This document shows, piece by piece, positions 36,248 to 44,573 of a stretch of 64,000 nucleotides of DNA. The notes under the pieces are model-generated. The model saw only the letters and a program-made list of their open reading frames with translations. It made no database searches and was not told where the DNA came from. The DNA is from Mycobacterium sp. 4858 (lineage in GTDB: Bacteria; Actinomycetota; Actinomycetes; Mycobacteriales; Mycobacteriaceae). The translations under genes were made by a program, and so were the position numbers. Where the stretch lies: the NCBI RefSeq assembly GCF_900240975.1, contig NZ_LT968776.1, positions 1,855,482 through 1,919,481 of the forward strand, given 5' to 3'. The stretch's first letter is position 1, and every line of letters begins with the position of its first letter.

Positions 36248-37228
36248 CTCGGTATTGTGAGGCGGTGCTCGCCCTCGACACGATGGTCGACGAGGACCTG
36301 TTCATCTGCCCGCGCTGCGCGAGCCCGGTGCGCTGCCCGGGGGGCCCGTGGCGATGCACGAACGCGTCCTGCCGCTACGCCCAGGAACCGTTCCCGACGG
36401 TCTCGGGGGTACCGGCGCTCGTCGATTTCGAACACAGCGTGCTCGACGCCGATCGGTTGGGCGCGTCCCAGGGCGCCTCGGTCGTTCGCCGGTCCAAACT
36501 CAGCCACGTCCTGAATCGGCTGATCCACCCGCCCAACACCACAGCCGCCGCGCAAGTCGCCCGAATGTTGCGGCTGCTGCGGGCCGACGCCGCCGCGACC
36601 GGGCGGCCGCCCCGAATCCTGGTGATCGGGGGCGCTATCCAGGGCGACGGGCTGGCAGAGCTTTACGCCGATCCCACAGTCGATCTGATCGCCTTCGACA
36701 TCTACGTCAGCCCCCTGGTGCAATTCGTCGGCGACGGCCATGCGATACCCCTGGCCGACGGCTGCGTCGACGGCGTGGTCATCCAAGCCGTGCTTCTGCA
36801 CGTGCTGGAGCCGACGGTGGTGGCGAAAGCGATCCATCGCGTGCTGCGCAGCGGAGGGATCGTCTACGCCGACTCGGCCTTCCTGCAACAGGTGTGCGAG
36901 GGGCCTTATGACTTCATCCGTTTCACCGACAGCGGCCATCGGTATGTGTTCCGCGACTTCGAATGCATCGACTCCGGCTGTGTGGCCGGCGCCGGGACGG
37001 CGTTACGTTGGTCGCTCGACCATTTCGTGCGCGCCCTGACCCGCTCGATTCGGCTCGGCCGGATCATGTCGCTGTGCTTCTTCTGGCTCAGCTACCTCGA
37101 CCGCTTCCTGGACCCCGGGCACTCACTCGACGGCGCCAGCAGCGTCTTCTTCCTCGGCCGCAAAAGCCCCGTCCCGATCACCGAAGCCCAGATCATCGAC
37201 TACTACCAGGGCGGCATGTGAAAATGCC
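36248..37228 (+). repeat. Direct repeat, copy 1 (methyltransferase gene)
   Basis: Aligns without gaps to 39029-40009 at a constant offset of 2781 bases, from CTCGGTATT upstream of the GTG to AAAATGCC after the stop. Identity is patchy. About 205 bases (36589-36792) and about 115 bases (36945-37060) are identical, while flanking parts carry scattered changes, as expected from partial gene conversion. Confidence 0.85.
36265..37221 (+). CDS. Zinc-ribbon-bearing SAM methyltransferase, copy 1 (degenerate motif)
   Basis: A 318-residue methyltransferase. The N-terminus carries a Trm112-like zinc-ribbon segment (LFICPRCASPV, then WRCTNASC and TVSGVPALVDF). The Rossmann core starts at PRILVIGGAIQGDGLAELY. 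Compared with its twin at 39046, two conserved positions differ: VLLHVLEP here against VLEHVLEP there, and FLQQVCEGPYDF against FLQQVHEGPYDF. These are the EH of motif IV and the histidine that precedes PyDF in this family, so this copy may be impaired or specialised. GTG 36265 is chosen by alignment with the twin; a longer upstream frame has no support. FkbM follows after 16 bases. Confidence 0.85.
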   Translation: MLALDTMVDEDLFICPRCASPVRCPGGPWRCTNASCRYAQEPFPTVSGVPALVDFEHSVLDADRLGASQGASVVRRSKLSHVLNRLIHPPNTTAAAQVARMLRLLRADAAATGRPPRILVIGGAIQGDGLAELYADPTVDLIAFDIYVSPLVQFVGDGHAIPLADGCVDGVVIQAVLLHVLEPTVVAKAIHRVLRSGGIVYADSAFLQQVCEGPYDFIRFTDSGHRYVFRDFECIDSGCVAGAGTALRWSLDHFVRALTRSIRLGRIMSLCFFWLSYLDRFLDPGHSLDGASSVFFLGRKSPVPITEAQIIDYYQGGM

Positions 37229-37237
37229 GCGACACCG

Positions 37238-38245
37238 ATGAACCCGAGTGCGGTGCGGGACCTCCTCCGCCCTTCGCGTCTCACCCACATAGTGGATGTC
37301 GGGGCGAGCCGGAGCTGCGGCGACTGGCCCTACACGCCGATGCTCAATGCCGGCTTGTGTTACGTGACGGGCTTCGAACCTGGGCGCGAGGCGTTGCGCG
37401 AGTTGCAAGAGACGTGCGGTCAGTACGAGCGCTACCTGCCGTACGCGCTTGGCGACGGAAACCCCCAGACACTGAACGTCTGCCCGGCGCCGGGGGCCAT
37501 GACCAGCCTGCTCGAGCCAGACCCGTTGGCCCAAGGGCTTTTTACGCTCTTCGATCGAGTCGGTGAGGTGATCGCGCACGTCCCGATCGATACCCATCGA
37601 CTCGATGACACCCATGAGATTGAGCACCTCGATCTGCTCAAGATCGACATCCAGGGCGGCGAGCTGGCCGTATTCCAAAATGGGCGGACGAAGCTCGCGG
37701 AAGCGGTGGCAGTCCAGACCGAGGTGTCATTCATTACCGTGTATCGAGGCCAGCCCCCATTCGGAGAGATCGATTTAGAGCTACGACATCAGGGATTTGT
37801 TCCGCACTGCATTCCCGGCGAAGTGAAGAAGTGGGTGATCGGCGACTTTGCGCTCGGCGATCCCTACCGGCCGCTGAACCAGATCTTGGAGGCCGATGTC
37901 GTCTACGTGCGGGACTTCATCCACTCGGACGGGATGAGCGACGAGCAGTTGAAGCAATTGGCCATGATCGCGCATTACTGCTACGGGTCGTTCGACTTGG
38001 CATTCCGGTGTGTGCGGTTACTGGAGGACAGGCGCGCCGTGGACGAGGGAAGCCCGCAACGGTACCTGGAGATGTGTAAGCGGACCGTCGGTTACAAACG
38101 AGCACTCTGGTGGGCGCAACACAGTGTCGCACGGCTGAAGTATCGAGTGGGTGCGTGGGGCAATCCGGTTGGCCCGGAAGGGATCAGGACCACGGGTCAG
38201 ACAACGAAGGCCGATCGCCAACGGACGTCGCGGAGGAATAGGTGA
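37238..38245 (+). CDS. FkbM-family methyltransferase
   Basis: A 335-residue protein with the FkbM core in its first 230 residues. HIVDVGASRSCGDWPYTPML is motif I. VTGFEPGREALREL carries the acidic SAM contact. LDLLKIDIQGGELAVFQNG is the family signature, in the usual form KIDxxGxE. FkbM enzymes O-methylate sugars or polyketides. The final 100 residues are an extra basic, helical tail not needed for the fold. ATG 37238 lies 16 bases after copy 1 of the zinc-ribbon methyltransferase, and the TGA overlaps the next GTG start, so three methyltransferases are read as one unit. Confidence 0.87.
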   Translation: MNPSAVRDLLRPSRLTHIVDVGASRSCGDWPYTPMLNAGLCYVTGFEPGREALRELQETCGQYERYLPYALGDGNPQTLNVCPAPGAMTSLLEPDPLAQGLFTLFDRVGEVIAHVPIDTHRLDDTHEIEHLDLLKIDIQGGELAVFQNGRTKLAEAVAVQTEVSFITVYRGQPPFGEIDLELRHQGFVPHCIPGEVKKWVIGDFALGDPYRPLNQILEADVVYVRDFIHSDGMSDEQLKQLAMIAHYCYGSFDLAFRCVRLLEDRRAVDEGSPQRYLEMCKRTVGYKRALWWAQHSVARLKYRVGAWGNPVGPEGIRTTGQTTKADRQRTSRRNR

Positions 38246-38988
38246 GCACTCGGACAGAGTTGGAGACCGTCGACAGCTGGCAAGAGGAAGCGATGCTCGT
38301 TTCGTCGATCATCAAAAGTCACGGCGGGCCACTGGAGATCCTTGAAGCCGGTTGTGGGCTTGACTGGCCACTCGATCTGGAAGGCGTCGACTATCGGTTG
38401 ACGGGTATCGACCTTGACGAAGATGCGCTCCAAAGCCGTATCGAGACAATGGGCGACCTGGACGAGGCCATCATCGGTGACCTCACGCTACCTGCGACCA
38501 TCCAACCCGATCGCTACGACGTCATCTACAGCTCTTTCGTCCTCGAGCACATACCCGACGCCGAGGGCGCGCTCGTCAACATGATCAACGGGCTCAAGCC
38601 GGGCGGCCTTCTGGTGCTGCGTATCCCGGATAGGGACTCGGTATACGGATGGACCGCAAGGCACGTGCCGTTCTGGGTTCACGTCGCCTATTACCGGTAC
38701 TTTGTTCGTTACCCCCACGCTGGAAAGCCCGGCCATTCGCCATTTCCGACCTACTATGCGCCCCTCATTTCCCGCGCCGGCATACGCGACTTCTGCACCA
38801 GAAACGCATGCACAATCCTCGAAGAGCGCGGCCACACGTACTACGTGCACGGTACGAGTGCTCGAATTCGGATTACTCGGGCGTACGCGAAAGCCCTGTG
38901 GGCCTTCTCGTTTGGCGCTCTGGCATGGCGGCACAACAACCTCACCTACGTGATACGCAAGTCGGAGTCTGCCGGCATCGCGGATTAG
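38242..38988 (+). CDS. SAM-dependent methyltransferase
   Basis: A 248-residue class I enzyme. Motif I LEILEAGCGLDWPL is followed by YRLTGIDLDEDALQ and the motif IV region YDVIYSSFVLEHIPDAEGAL, then GGLLVLRIPDRDSVYG. The C-terminal part is aromatic-rich (VAYYRYFVRYPHAG), suggesting a large or lipid-linked acceptor. GTG 38242 overlaps the FkbM stop as GTGA and has GGAGG six bases upstream. It is sandwiched between FkbM and the second zinc-ribbon methyltransferase. Sugar methylation is the likely role from context; position specificity is unknown. Confidence 0.87.
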   Translation: MSTRTELETVDSWQEEAMLVSSIIKSHGGPLEILEAGCGLDWPLDLEGVDYRLTGIDLDEDALQSRIETMGDLDEAIIGDLTLPATIQPDRYDVIYSSFVLEHIPDAEGALVNMINGLKPGGLLVLRIPDRDSVYGWTARHVPFWVHVAYYRYFVRYPHAGKPGHSPFPTYYAPLISRAGIRDFCTRNACTILEERGHTYYVHGTSARIRITRAYAKALWAFSFGALAWRHNNLTYVIRKSESAGIAD

Positions 38989-39028
38989 GCACATTCGATA
39001 TCCAATCGGCCGCCCGCTCGATGGCTCT

Positions 39029-40009
39029 CTCGGTATTCTGGGTCGGTGCTCCCCCTCGACACGATGGTCGACGAGGACCTGTTCATCTGCCCGCGCTGCG
39101 CGAGCGCGGTGCGCTGCGCGGGTGGTCTGTGGCGATGCACCAACGCGTCCTGCCGCTACGCCCAGGAGCCTTTTCCGACGGTCTCGGGGGTACCGGCGCT
39201 GGTCGATTTCGAGCACAGCGTGCTCGACGCCGACCGGTTGCGGGCCTCCCAGGGCGCCTCGGTCGTTCGCCGGTCCAAACTCGGCCACGTCCTGAATCGG
39301 CTGGTGCACCCGCCCAACGCCACCGCGGGAACCGAGGTGTCCCGGATGCTGCGGCTGCTGCGGGTCGACGCCGCCGCGACCGGGCGGCCGCCCCGAATCC
39401 TGGTGATCGGGGGCGCTATCCAGGGCGACGGGCTGGCAGAGCTTTACGCCGATCCCACAGTCGATCTGATCGCCTTCGACATCTACGTCAGCCCCCTGGT
39501 GCAATTCGTCGGCGACGGCCATGCGATACCCCTGGCCGACGGCTGCGTCGACGGCGTGGTCATCCAAGCCGTCCTGGAGCACGTACTCGAGCCGACCGTG
39601 GTGGCGAAAGAGATCCATCGCGTGCTGCGCAGCGAAGGGATCGTTTACGCCGATTCGCCGTTCCTGCAACAGGTGCACGAGGGGCCTTATGACTTCACCC
39701 GTTTCACCGACAGCGGCCACCGGTATGTGTTCCGCGACTTCGAATGCATCGACTCCGGCTGTGTGGCCGGCGCCGGGACGGCGTTACGTTGGTCGCTCGA
39801 CCATTTCGTGCGCGCCCTGACCCGCTCGATTCGGCTCGGCCGACTCACCTCGCTGTGCTTTTTCTGGCTCAGCCACCTCGACCGCTTCCTGGACCCCAGG
39901 CACTCACTCGACGGCGCCAGCAGCGTCTTCTTCCTCGGCCGCAAAAGCTCCGTCCCGATCACCGAAGCCCAGATCATCGACTACTACCAGGGCGGCATGT
40001 GAAAATGCC
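39029..40009 (+). repeat. Direct repeat, copy 2 (methyltransferase gene)
   Basis: Second member of the gapless pair with 36248-37228. The two copies are in the same orientation and bracket the FkbM and methyltransferase genes, so recombination between them would remove about 2.8 kb and leave a single hybrid gene. Confidence 0.85.
39046..40002 (+). CDS. Zinc-ribbon-bearing SAM methyltransferase, copy 2 (canonical motif)
   Basis: A 318-residue twin of the gene at 36265, with the same Trm112-like ribbon (CPRCASAVRCAGGLWRC). It keeps the canonical motifs VLEHVLEP and QVHEGPYDFTRFTDSGHRY. I therefore take it as the functional reference copy of the pair. GTG 39046 follows the previous methyltransferase by 57 bases. 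The C-terminal half contains hydrophobic aromatic segments (LTSLCFFWLSHLDRFLD) that may contact a membrane-linked acceptor. It ends the methyltransferase operon; the HNH gene starts 228 bases later. Confidence 0.87.
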   Translation: MLPLDTMVDEDLFICPRCASAVRCAGGLWRCTNASCRYAQEPFPTVSGVPALVDFEHSVLDADRLRASQGASVVRRSKLGHVLNRLVHPPNATAGTEVSRMLRLLRVDAAATGRPPRILVIGGAIQGDGLAELYADPTVDLIAFDIYVSPLVQFVGDGHAIPLADGCVDGVVIQAVLEHVLEPTVVAKEIHRVLRSEGIVYADSPFLQQVHEGPYDFTRFTDSGHRYVFRDFECIDSGCVAGAGTALRWSLDHFVRALTRSIRLGRLTSLCFFWLSHLDRFLDPRHSLDGASSVFFLGRKSSVPITEAQIIDYYQGGM

Positions 40010-40230
40010 ACAACGCCAATGAAGTCCGACGTCGATCAGGTTTGACTCGCGATCCGAGGCTTGATCAGTCGCGCATCGTGAAGACCGCCTTAGGCGCGAC
40101 CGCGATGTGGATCGTGTGGTTTTCGCGCCGGGAGTGTTTGGTGGCCAATCAGGCTGCCTGGCTTGGTGGCTGACGACCGTCGCCCCGGAGACAGCCGAAA
40201 TTTGTCGGTGGTCGCTGCGATGATGTGGTT

Positions 40231-41454
40231 ATGTCTTTGACCGCCTCGCCTCCGGCTGCAGTTACCCCTGCCGAGCGCCTGGATGGGTTGTTCGAGGAGT
40301 TGGCGGAGTTGGCGGGTCAGCGTAATGCGATTGATGGGCGCATCGTGGAGATCGTCGCTGAGTTGGATCGTGACGAGCTCTGTGGTGTCACGGGTGCGCG
40401 GTCGGTGGCGGCGTTGGTGGCCTGGAAGCTGGGCTTGTCGTCGGCGAATGCCCACACGATCAGTACCGTGGCACACCGGCTACAGGAGTTTCCGCGCTGC
40501 GCCCAGGGCCTGCGGGAGGGTCGGCTGTCGCTGGATCAGGTCGGGGTCATCGCCGCGCAAGCGGGGGAGGGATCCGATGAGCATACCGCGCAGCTCGCCC
40601 AGGTCGCCACGGTCACCCAGCTGCGCACCGCGGTCAAGCTGGAACCGCGACCCGACCCTCAGACTCGGCCGCACCCGCAGCCGGCGATCACCAAGACCGC
40701 CGATGAGGAGTTCACCTGCTGGCGCATCAGGCTGCCGCACCTGGACGCGGCGAAGTTCGACGCCGCCTTGGCCTCTCATCGGGATGCGCTGATCGCCGAA
40801 TGGAAACACGACCGCGACAACGGCCAGGCCGCAGCGCAGATCGCACCGCCGGTGCCGGGCACCGTCGAGGCGTTTCTGCGCCTGGTCGAGACCGGGTGGG
40901 ATGCCGAGGCGGCCCGCCGGCCGCACGGGCAGCACACCACCGTGGTGGTGCACCTCGACGTCGAGCAGCCCGCCGCCGCGCTGCATCTGGGTCCGCTGCT
41001 CACCGAGGATGACCGCCGCTACCTGACCTGCGATGCCACCTGCGAGGTGTGGTTCGAACGTGCCGGCGAGGTCATCGGCGCCGGCCGAACGACGCGCACC
41101 ATCAGCCGGCGGCTGCGCCGGGCGCTGGAGCATCGCCACCGCATGTGCGCGGTGCCCGGCTGCGGCGCCACCCGCGGCCTGCACGCCCACCACCTCCGGC
41201 ACTGGGAAGACGGCGGCCCCACCGAGCTGGCCAACCTCGTACTGGTCTGCCCCTATCACCACCGACTGCACCACCGCGGCCTGATCACCCTCACCGGACC
41301 CGCCGCCGACCTCACCGTCACCGACAACCGCGGCAGACCACTCAGCGCAGCATCACTCGCGCGCCCACCCACCTGCCCCGGACCCACCGGCGAACGCGCC
41401 CAATGGTGGTGGTACGACCCCTTCCAGCCGCAACCACCACCAACACACAACTAA
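40231..41454 (+). CDS. 13E12-repeat-family protein (DUF222 plus HNH endonuclease domain)
   Basis: A 407-residue protein of the REP13E12/DUF222 type, common in many copies in mycobacterial genomes. The first 290 residues are the alpha-helical DUF222 region (PAERLDGLFEELAELAG, then VAALVAWKLGLSSANAH). The C-terminal HNH motif is CAVPGCGATRGLHAHHLRHW, then GGPTELANLVLVCPYHHRLHH, with the two histidines and the zinc CxxC-type pair intact. In H37Rv, phiRv1 integrates in such repeats, but no phage gene is seen here. ATG 40231 is used. The gene interrupts the polysaccharide locus and has no evident glycan role. Confidence 0.92.
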   Translation: MSLTASPPAAVTPAERLDGLFEELAELAGQRNAIDGRIVEIVAELDRDELCGVTGARSVAALVAWKLGLSSANAHTISTVAHRLQEFPRCAQGLREGRLSLDQVGVIAAQAGEGSDEHTAQLAQVATVTQLRTAVKLEPRPDPQTRPHPQPAITKTADEEFTCWRIRLPHLDAAKFDAALASHRDALIAEWKHDRDNGQAAAQIAPPVPGTVEAFLRLVETGWDAEAARRPHGQHTTVVVHLDVEQPAAALHLGPLLTEDDRRYLTCDATCEVWFERAGEVIGAGRTTRTISRRLRRALEHRHRMCAVPGCGATRGLHAHHLRHWEDGGPTELANLVLVCPYHHRLHHRGLITLTGPAADLTVTDNRGRPLSAASLARPPTCPGPTGERAQWWWYDPFQPQPPPTHN

Positions 41455-41588
41455 TTAGTTAGCAGCATCGTGTCGAAGTTGAAACGGGTTGGGGCATAGA
41501 GAATTACGCTTTGGACTGCCCGTTCGTATCGGATCGTTGTCAATCAAGACTCCCGCTGAGGTGCGCACACATTTTGAGCCAACTCGGG

Positions 41589-42242
41589 TCAGGCCTGAAT
41601 GGCGACCAGAGACTTGATCAAACCAGCGAATCGTTCGTACCAAATGACAGACGACGGGAAATATCGACGCATCTGAGAAATACCGATCAGGTCAATCTCG
41701 TCGACCTGTTCCATCGCCTCTTCGCGAGAATATGTACGAATGTGGCCACGGTTCCAGTGCAGCGATATCTGGACCCGCGCCTCGAAGGGTAACCATTGCA
41801 TCCCAGGGAAGAGCCAGTGTGGTTCGATCGGGAAATACCGGTATGGCGTCTGCACCCAATGGCGATCGGCGAGCGAGTGGACGTTGTCGGCCAATCGTTG
41901 ACGACGGGCGTGGCCGCCCACATGTTCGAGCAGTGAATTCGAGTACACCAGATCGAAGTGGTCACTCGCGACCGCGGCGGGCAGGTCGCACGCATCCCCC
42001 CGAATCGTGACAAAACCCTCGCCTACCGACTCCTGCGCCAGCAGGTTCACCGTGGTGACCGACTTGGGCTTCACCGGCGCAAGTCGCCATGATTCCGGCG
42101 TTCCACCGAGATCCAGCACTCGCATCTCTGAAAGAGCCGGGAACACCTCGACGAGGTGCTGCCATCGTCGAGCCCGGGCACGCCCAGATAGTGATCGCCT
42201 TGAATCGACGCCCGTAGCGGCGTCCCGCAACCAATTTGACAT
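41589..42242 (-). CDS. SAM-dependent methyltransferase
   Basis: A 217-residue class I enzyme. MRVLDLGGTPESWRL is motif I, VTTVNLLAQ the second strand, and FDLVYSNSLLEHVGGHARRQ the motif IV region. The later VQTPYRYFPIEPHWLFPGMQWLP is rich in aromatic and histidine residues, as in methyltransferases acting near membranes or on sugars. ATG 42242 is used, with GGGTGG next to the start as a poor ribosome-binding site. It lies 134 bases downstream of the convergent 13E12 gene and is separated by 263 bases from the next methyltransferase on the same strand. The context implies glycan modification. Confidence 0.82.
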   Translation of the reverse strand: MSNWLRDAATGVDSRRSLSGRARARRWQHLVEVFPALSEMRVLDLGGTPESWRLAPVKPKSVTTVNLLAQESVGEGFVTIRGDACDLPAAVASDHFDLVYSNSLLEHVGGHARRQRLADNVHSLADRHWVQTPYRYFPIEPHWLFPGMQWLPFEARVQISLHWNRGHIRTYSREEAMEQVDEIDLIGISQMRRYFPSSVIWYERFAGLIKSLVAIQA

Positions 42243-42505
42243 CCACCCGACCCTTTGAGGTCAACCGATGACGCGAACTTCACTGCGGCGTTTCGAGTCT
42301 CGTGTCGCAGCAAAGTGCCGCGTAGCGAGAGTAATCGGTTCCGCCGATGGCCGCAATAGCGTGGGCGGTCGCGCCCTTTACACCCGTGCGTTCTTTAGAA
42401 GCCACGAACGATTTGGCGGGACGGAAAGCGGCAATTATGCGCTTATCTGCGACGCGCATGCCAATTCGTCCCACCGCGGGTGGCGGGATAATTGACTTAC
42501 GACAA

Positions 42506-43255
42506 TCAGACGCCGAAGACGGCGTAGATGCTGACGGTGGTGAATCTCTCGAGCCGTGGGAAACGCGTGCGTACCTTCTCGAAGACAGGCAGCAACCGCT
42601 TGTCGCCACGGTTGTAGCCGATGCGCAGCAGCCGCAGTCCGCTGTCGTCGAACGCGGCCCGGAACTGTTCGGGGGTATTACCGTTGAGGCCGATGTCCAA
42701 CAGCGAGCTCACCGGATGGCCGTTGTGCCGGGCGGCGGCCGCATAAACCGCACGCCTGGGCAAAACCGCGTGCGCCCAAGGCACTTTCAACCCGGTGCGA
42801 CCATGGTCGCCGAACGGACTGTAATACAGCGGGCTGAAACCTACGTAGAGAAGCCCCTCCGGTCGGACCAATAGCTCGCCGAGCCTCTTCAGCAACGACG
42901 CGACGTCCGGGGCGTGCTCGAAGGTGTCTTTGCACACGATCACGTCGAACGGCCGGTCCACCGCCAGCGACGTCGCATCCACCACTCGAAATTCCAACCG
43001 GCTGACCAGATGGGGAAATCGTTGCGCCAGATTACGATTGGCGAACGCGATGAGGTTTTCGTCTAGATCAACGCCTGTCACGCTGGCCCCCGCTTCGGCC
43101 ATCTCAATCGACAGGGCTCCGTGGCCACAGCCGACATCGAGAACACGTTTGCCGGTCCAGTCTGGGGGTGCGGTCCCCAACCGCCGCCAGAACTCTTTGT
43201 TGGACTCCGTTTGCCCCTCGAAAAACTGCAGGGCGGCCTCTTCGCTGTGCGTCAA
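42506..43255 (-). CDS. SAM-dependent methyltransferase (UbiG-like core)
   Basis: A 249-residue class I enzyme with a classic core. KRVLDVGCGHGALSIEMAEA is motif I, VTGVDLDENLIAFA the second strand, and FDVIVCKDTFEHAPDVASLL the motif IV segment, followed by LLYVGFSPLYYSPFGDH. The C-terminal part includes an insertion typical of sugar-modifying methyltransferases. ATG 43255 is used. The 263 bases downstream, to the next methyltransferase, are less GC-rich and contain no recognisable gene. The polymerase operon begins on the same strand about 190 bases upstream. Probably a sugar methyltransferase by context. Confidence 0.85.
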   Translation of the reverse strand: MTHSEEAALQFFEGQTESNKEFWRRLGTAPPDWTGKRVLDVGCGHGALSIEMAEAGASVTGVDLDENLIAFANRNLAQRFPHLVSRLEFRVVDATSLAVDRPFDVIVCKDTFEHAPDVASLLKRLGELLVRPEGLLYVGFSPLYYSPFGDHGRTGLKVPWAHAVLPRRAVYAAAARHNGHPVSSLLDIGLNGNTPEQFRAAFDDSGLRLLRIGYNRGDKRLLPVFEKVRTRFPRLERFTTVSIYAVFGV

Positions 43256-43445
43256 CGCTGCGCTTCCCGTATGTCCGGCGGCAGGGTGCCGACACCCGTC
43301 ACCGTGGCTGTCATCATCTTCGTACTCCTATGGGATCACCGTCGGGGACCTGATGCAGGCTTTCGCGGCACGTACCGTAAACATTCTTCCGGCTGGGCCG
43401 ACCGACAGGGCACTTGGGTTTCCGTAAAGCGCGTAATGCGCGTTG

Positions 43446-44573
43446 TCACCGGGAAAGTACCGGCGGCCTGCTCGCCAGATCGGTCCACAGCCGCGTCAGC
43501 TCCTGATACCAGCGGTCCAGGCCGAAATCGCCGGCCCGGTCGCGTGCCGCACTGCCCAGCCGAGCCCGCAGGTTTTCGTCGATCACCAGTGCGCTCAACG
43601 CCTCCGCGATCTGACCGGGGCAACCTGGCTGCACGAGCAAGCCGTTAACGCGATCGTTGACCACCTCGCCGATACTCCCCACCATCGTCGTCACCGGCAC
43701 CAATCCGTACGCCATCGCCTCGAGCAACGCCATCGGCAGACCTTCGTCACGGCTGGGCAGCAGGAAAATATGTGCGCCGCTGAGTAATTCGTCGCAGGCC
43801 GCCGGATCAAGCCACTCCACCACGTGAATGGTTCCGCCCAGACCGGTTCCGGCGACGGCCGCGCGCACCGCGCCGAGGTCTCCGTCGCCGGCAAGCGTCA
43901 CCCGCAGGCGGCTGCGAACCGCCTCGTCGAGAGCGGCCACGGCGGCAATCACGTCATAGCTGCCCTTCCGCACTCCCAGCCGACCGAGCGCGACGGCGTG
44001 CACCCGCTCGACACCAGATTGCGTCACCGGAGCGTCCGGAATCCGGACAGCGTTGCGCAACACACTGATCCGTGCGGCCGGCAACCGCAGCCGGGAGGCG
44101 TACTCGTCGACATGACGCTCGCCCAACAGCAGCCAGTGATCGGCGACCAGCATCCGCCGCACCGCCGCCTGGCCCAGCGGCGGAAGCCGATCGAACCAAC
44201 CGCCGAAGTCGTAGCTGTGGGCTTGCACCACCGCCGGAACGCCGGCCAGTCGCGCCACCCACAGCGGCAGCGCTTTGCGGATCACGCTGCCACCGTGCGC
44301 CAGGTGGACATGCAGGACGTCGGTGCGCCCACGCAACAGGAGCCACGTGGCGCGCAGCATGCCGCGGATACCGACCACCAGCCGCCGCCACATCGGCGCG
44401 TCAATGAACGTCGGCACCGCCGTGATTCGGATCCGCTCGTCGGGATGGGCCGCCATCAGGGCGATCACCGTGGCCATGCCGCCCCGGCTGGTCGGCCCGG
44501 CCGGGGCCGGGCCGACCACTAGTACCCGCAGCCGGCCTTCCGCCGGCGCCGGCATGTCACCGACCGACTTCAC
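43446..44573 (-). CDS. GT4 glycosyltransferase
   Basis: A 375-residue GT-B transferase. RVLVVGPAPAGPTSRGGMA forms the N-terminal glycine loop. DVLHVHLAHGGSVIRKALPL follows. The C-terminal half holds VALGRLGVRKGSYDVIAAVA and LLPSRDEGLPMALLEAMAYGL, an intact E-x7-E donor site. It is paralogous along its length to the transferase at 33948-35135. GTG 44573 overlaps the stop of the polymerase; ATG 44555 is a shorter alternative. It belongs to the chain-length-protein, polymerase, transferase operon, which suggests it contributes a sugar to the same repeat unit. Confidence 0.9.
   Translation of the reverse strand: MKSVGDMPAPAEGRLRVLVVGPAPAGPTSRGGMATVIALMAAHPDERIRITAVPTFIDAPMWRRLVVGIRGMLRATWLLLRGRTDVLHVHLAHGGSVIRKALPLWVARLAGVPAVVQAHSYDFGGWFDRLPPLGQAAVRRMLVADHWLLLGERHVDEYASRLRLPAARISVLRNAVRIPDAPVTQSGVERVHAVALGRLGVRKGSYDVIAAVAALDEAVRSRLRVTLAGDGDLGAVRAAVAGTGLGGTIHVVEWLDPAACDELLSGAHIFLLPSRDEGLPMALLEAMAYGLVPVTTMVGSIGEVVNDRVNGLLVQPGCPGQIAEALSALVIDENLRARLGSAARDRAGDFGLDRWYQELTRLWTDLASRPPVLSR

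Noticed and set aside
36217-36264. An extended N-terminus for methyltransferase copy 1
   Set aside because: The twin at 39046 aligns from GTG 36265, and the upstream 16 codons have no counterpart or ribosome-binding site.
40003-41588. A prophage or insertion sequence around the HNH gene
   Set aside because: No integrase, transposase, terminal inverted repeats or target duplications could be seen. Only the 13E12-type gene itself is present.
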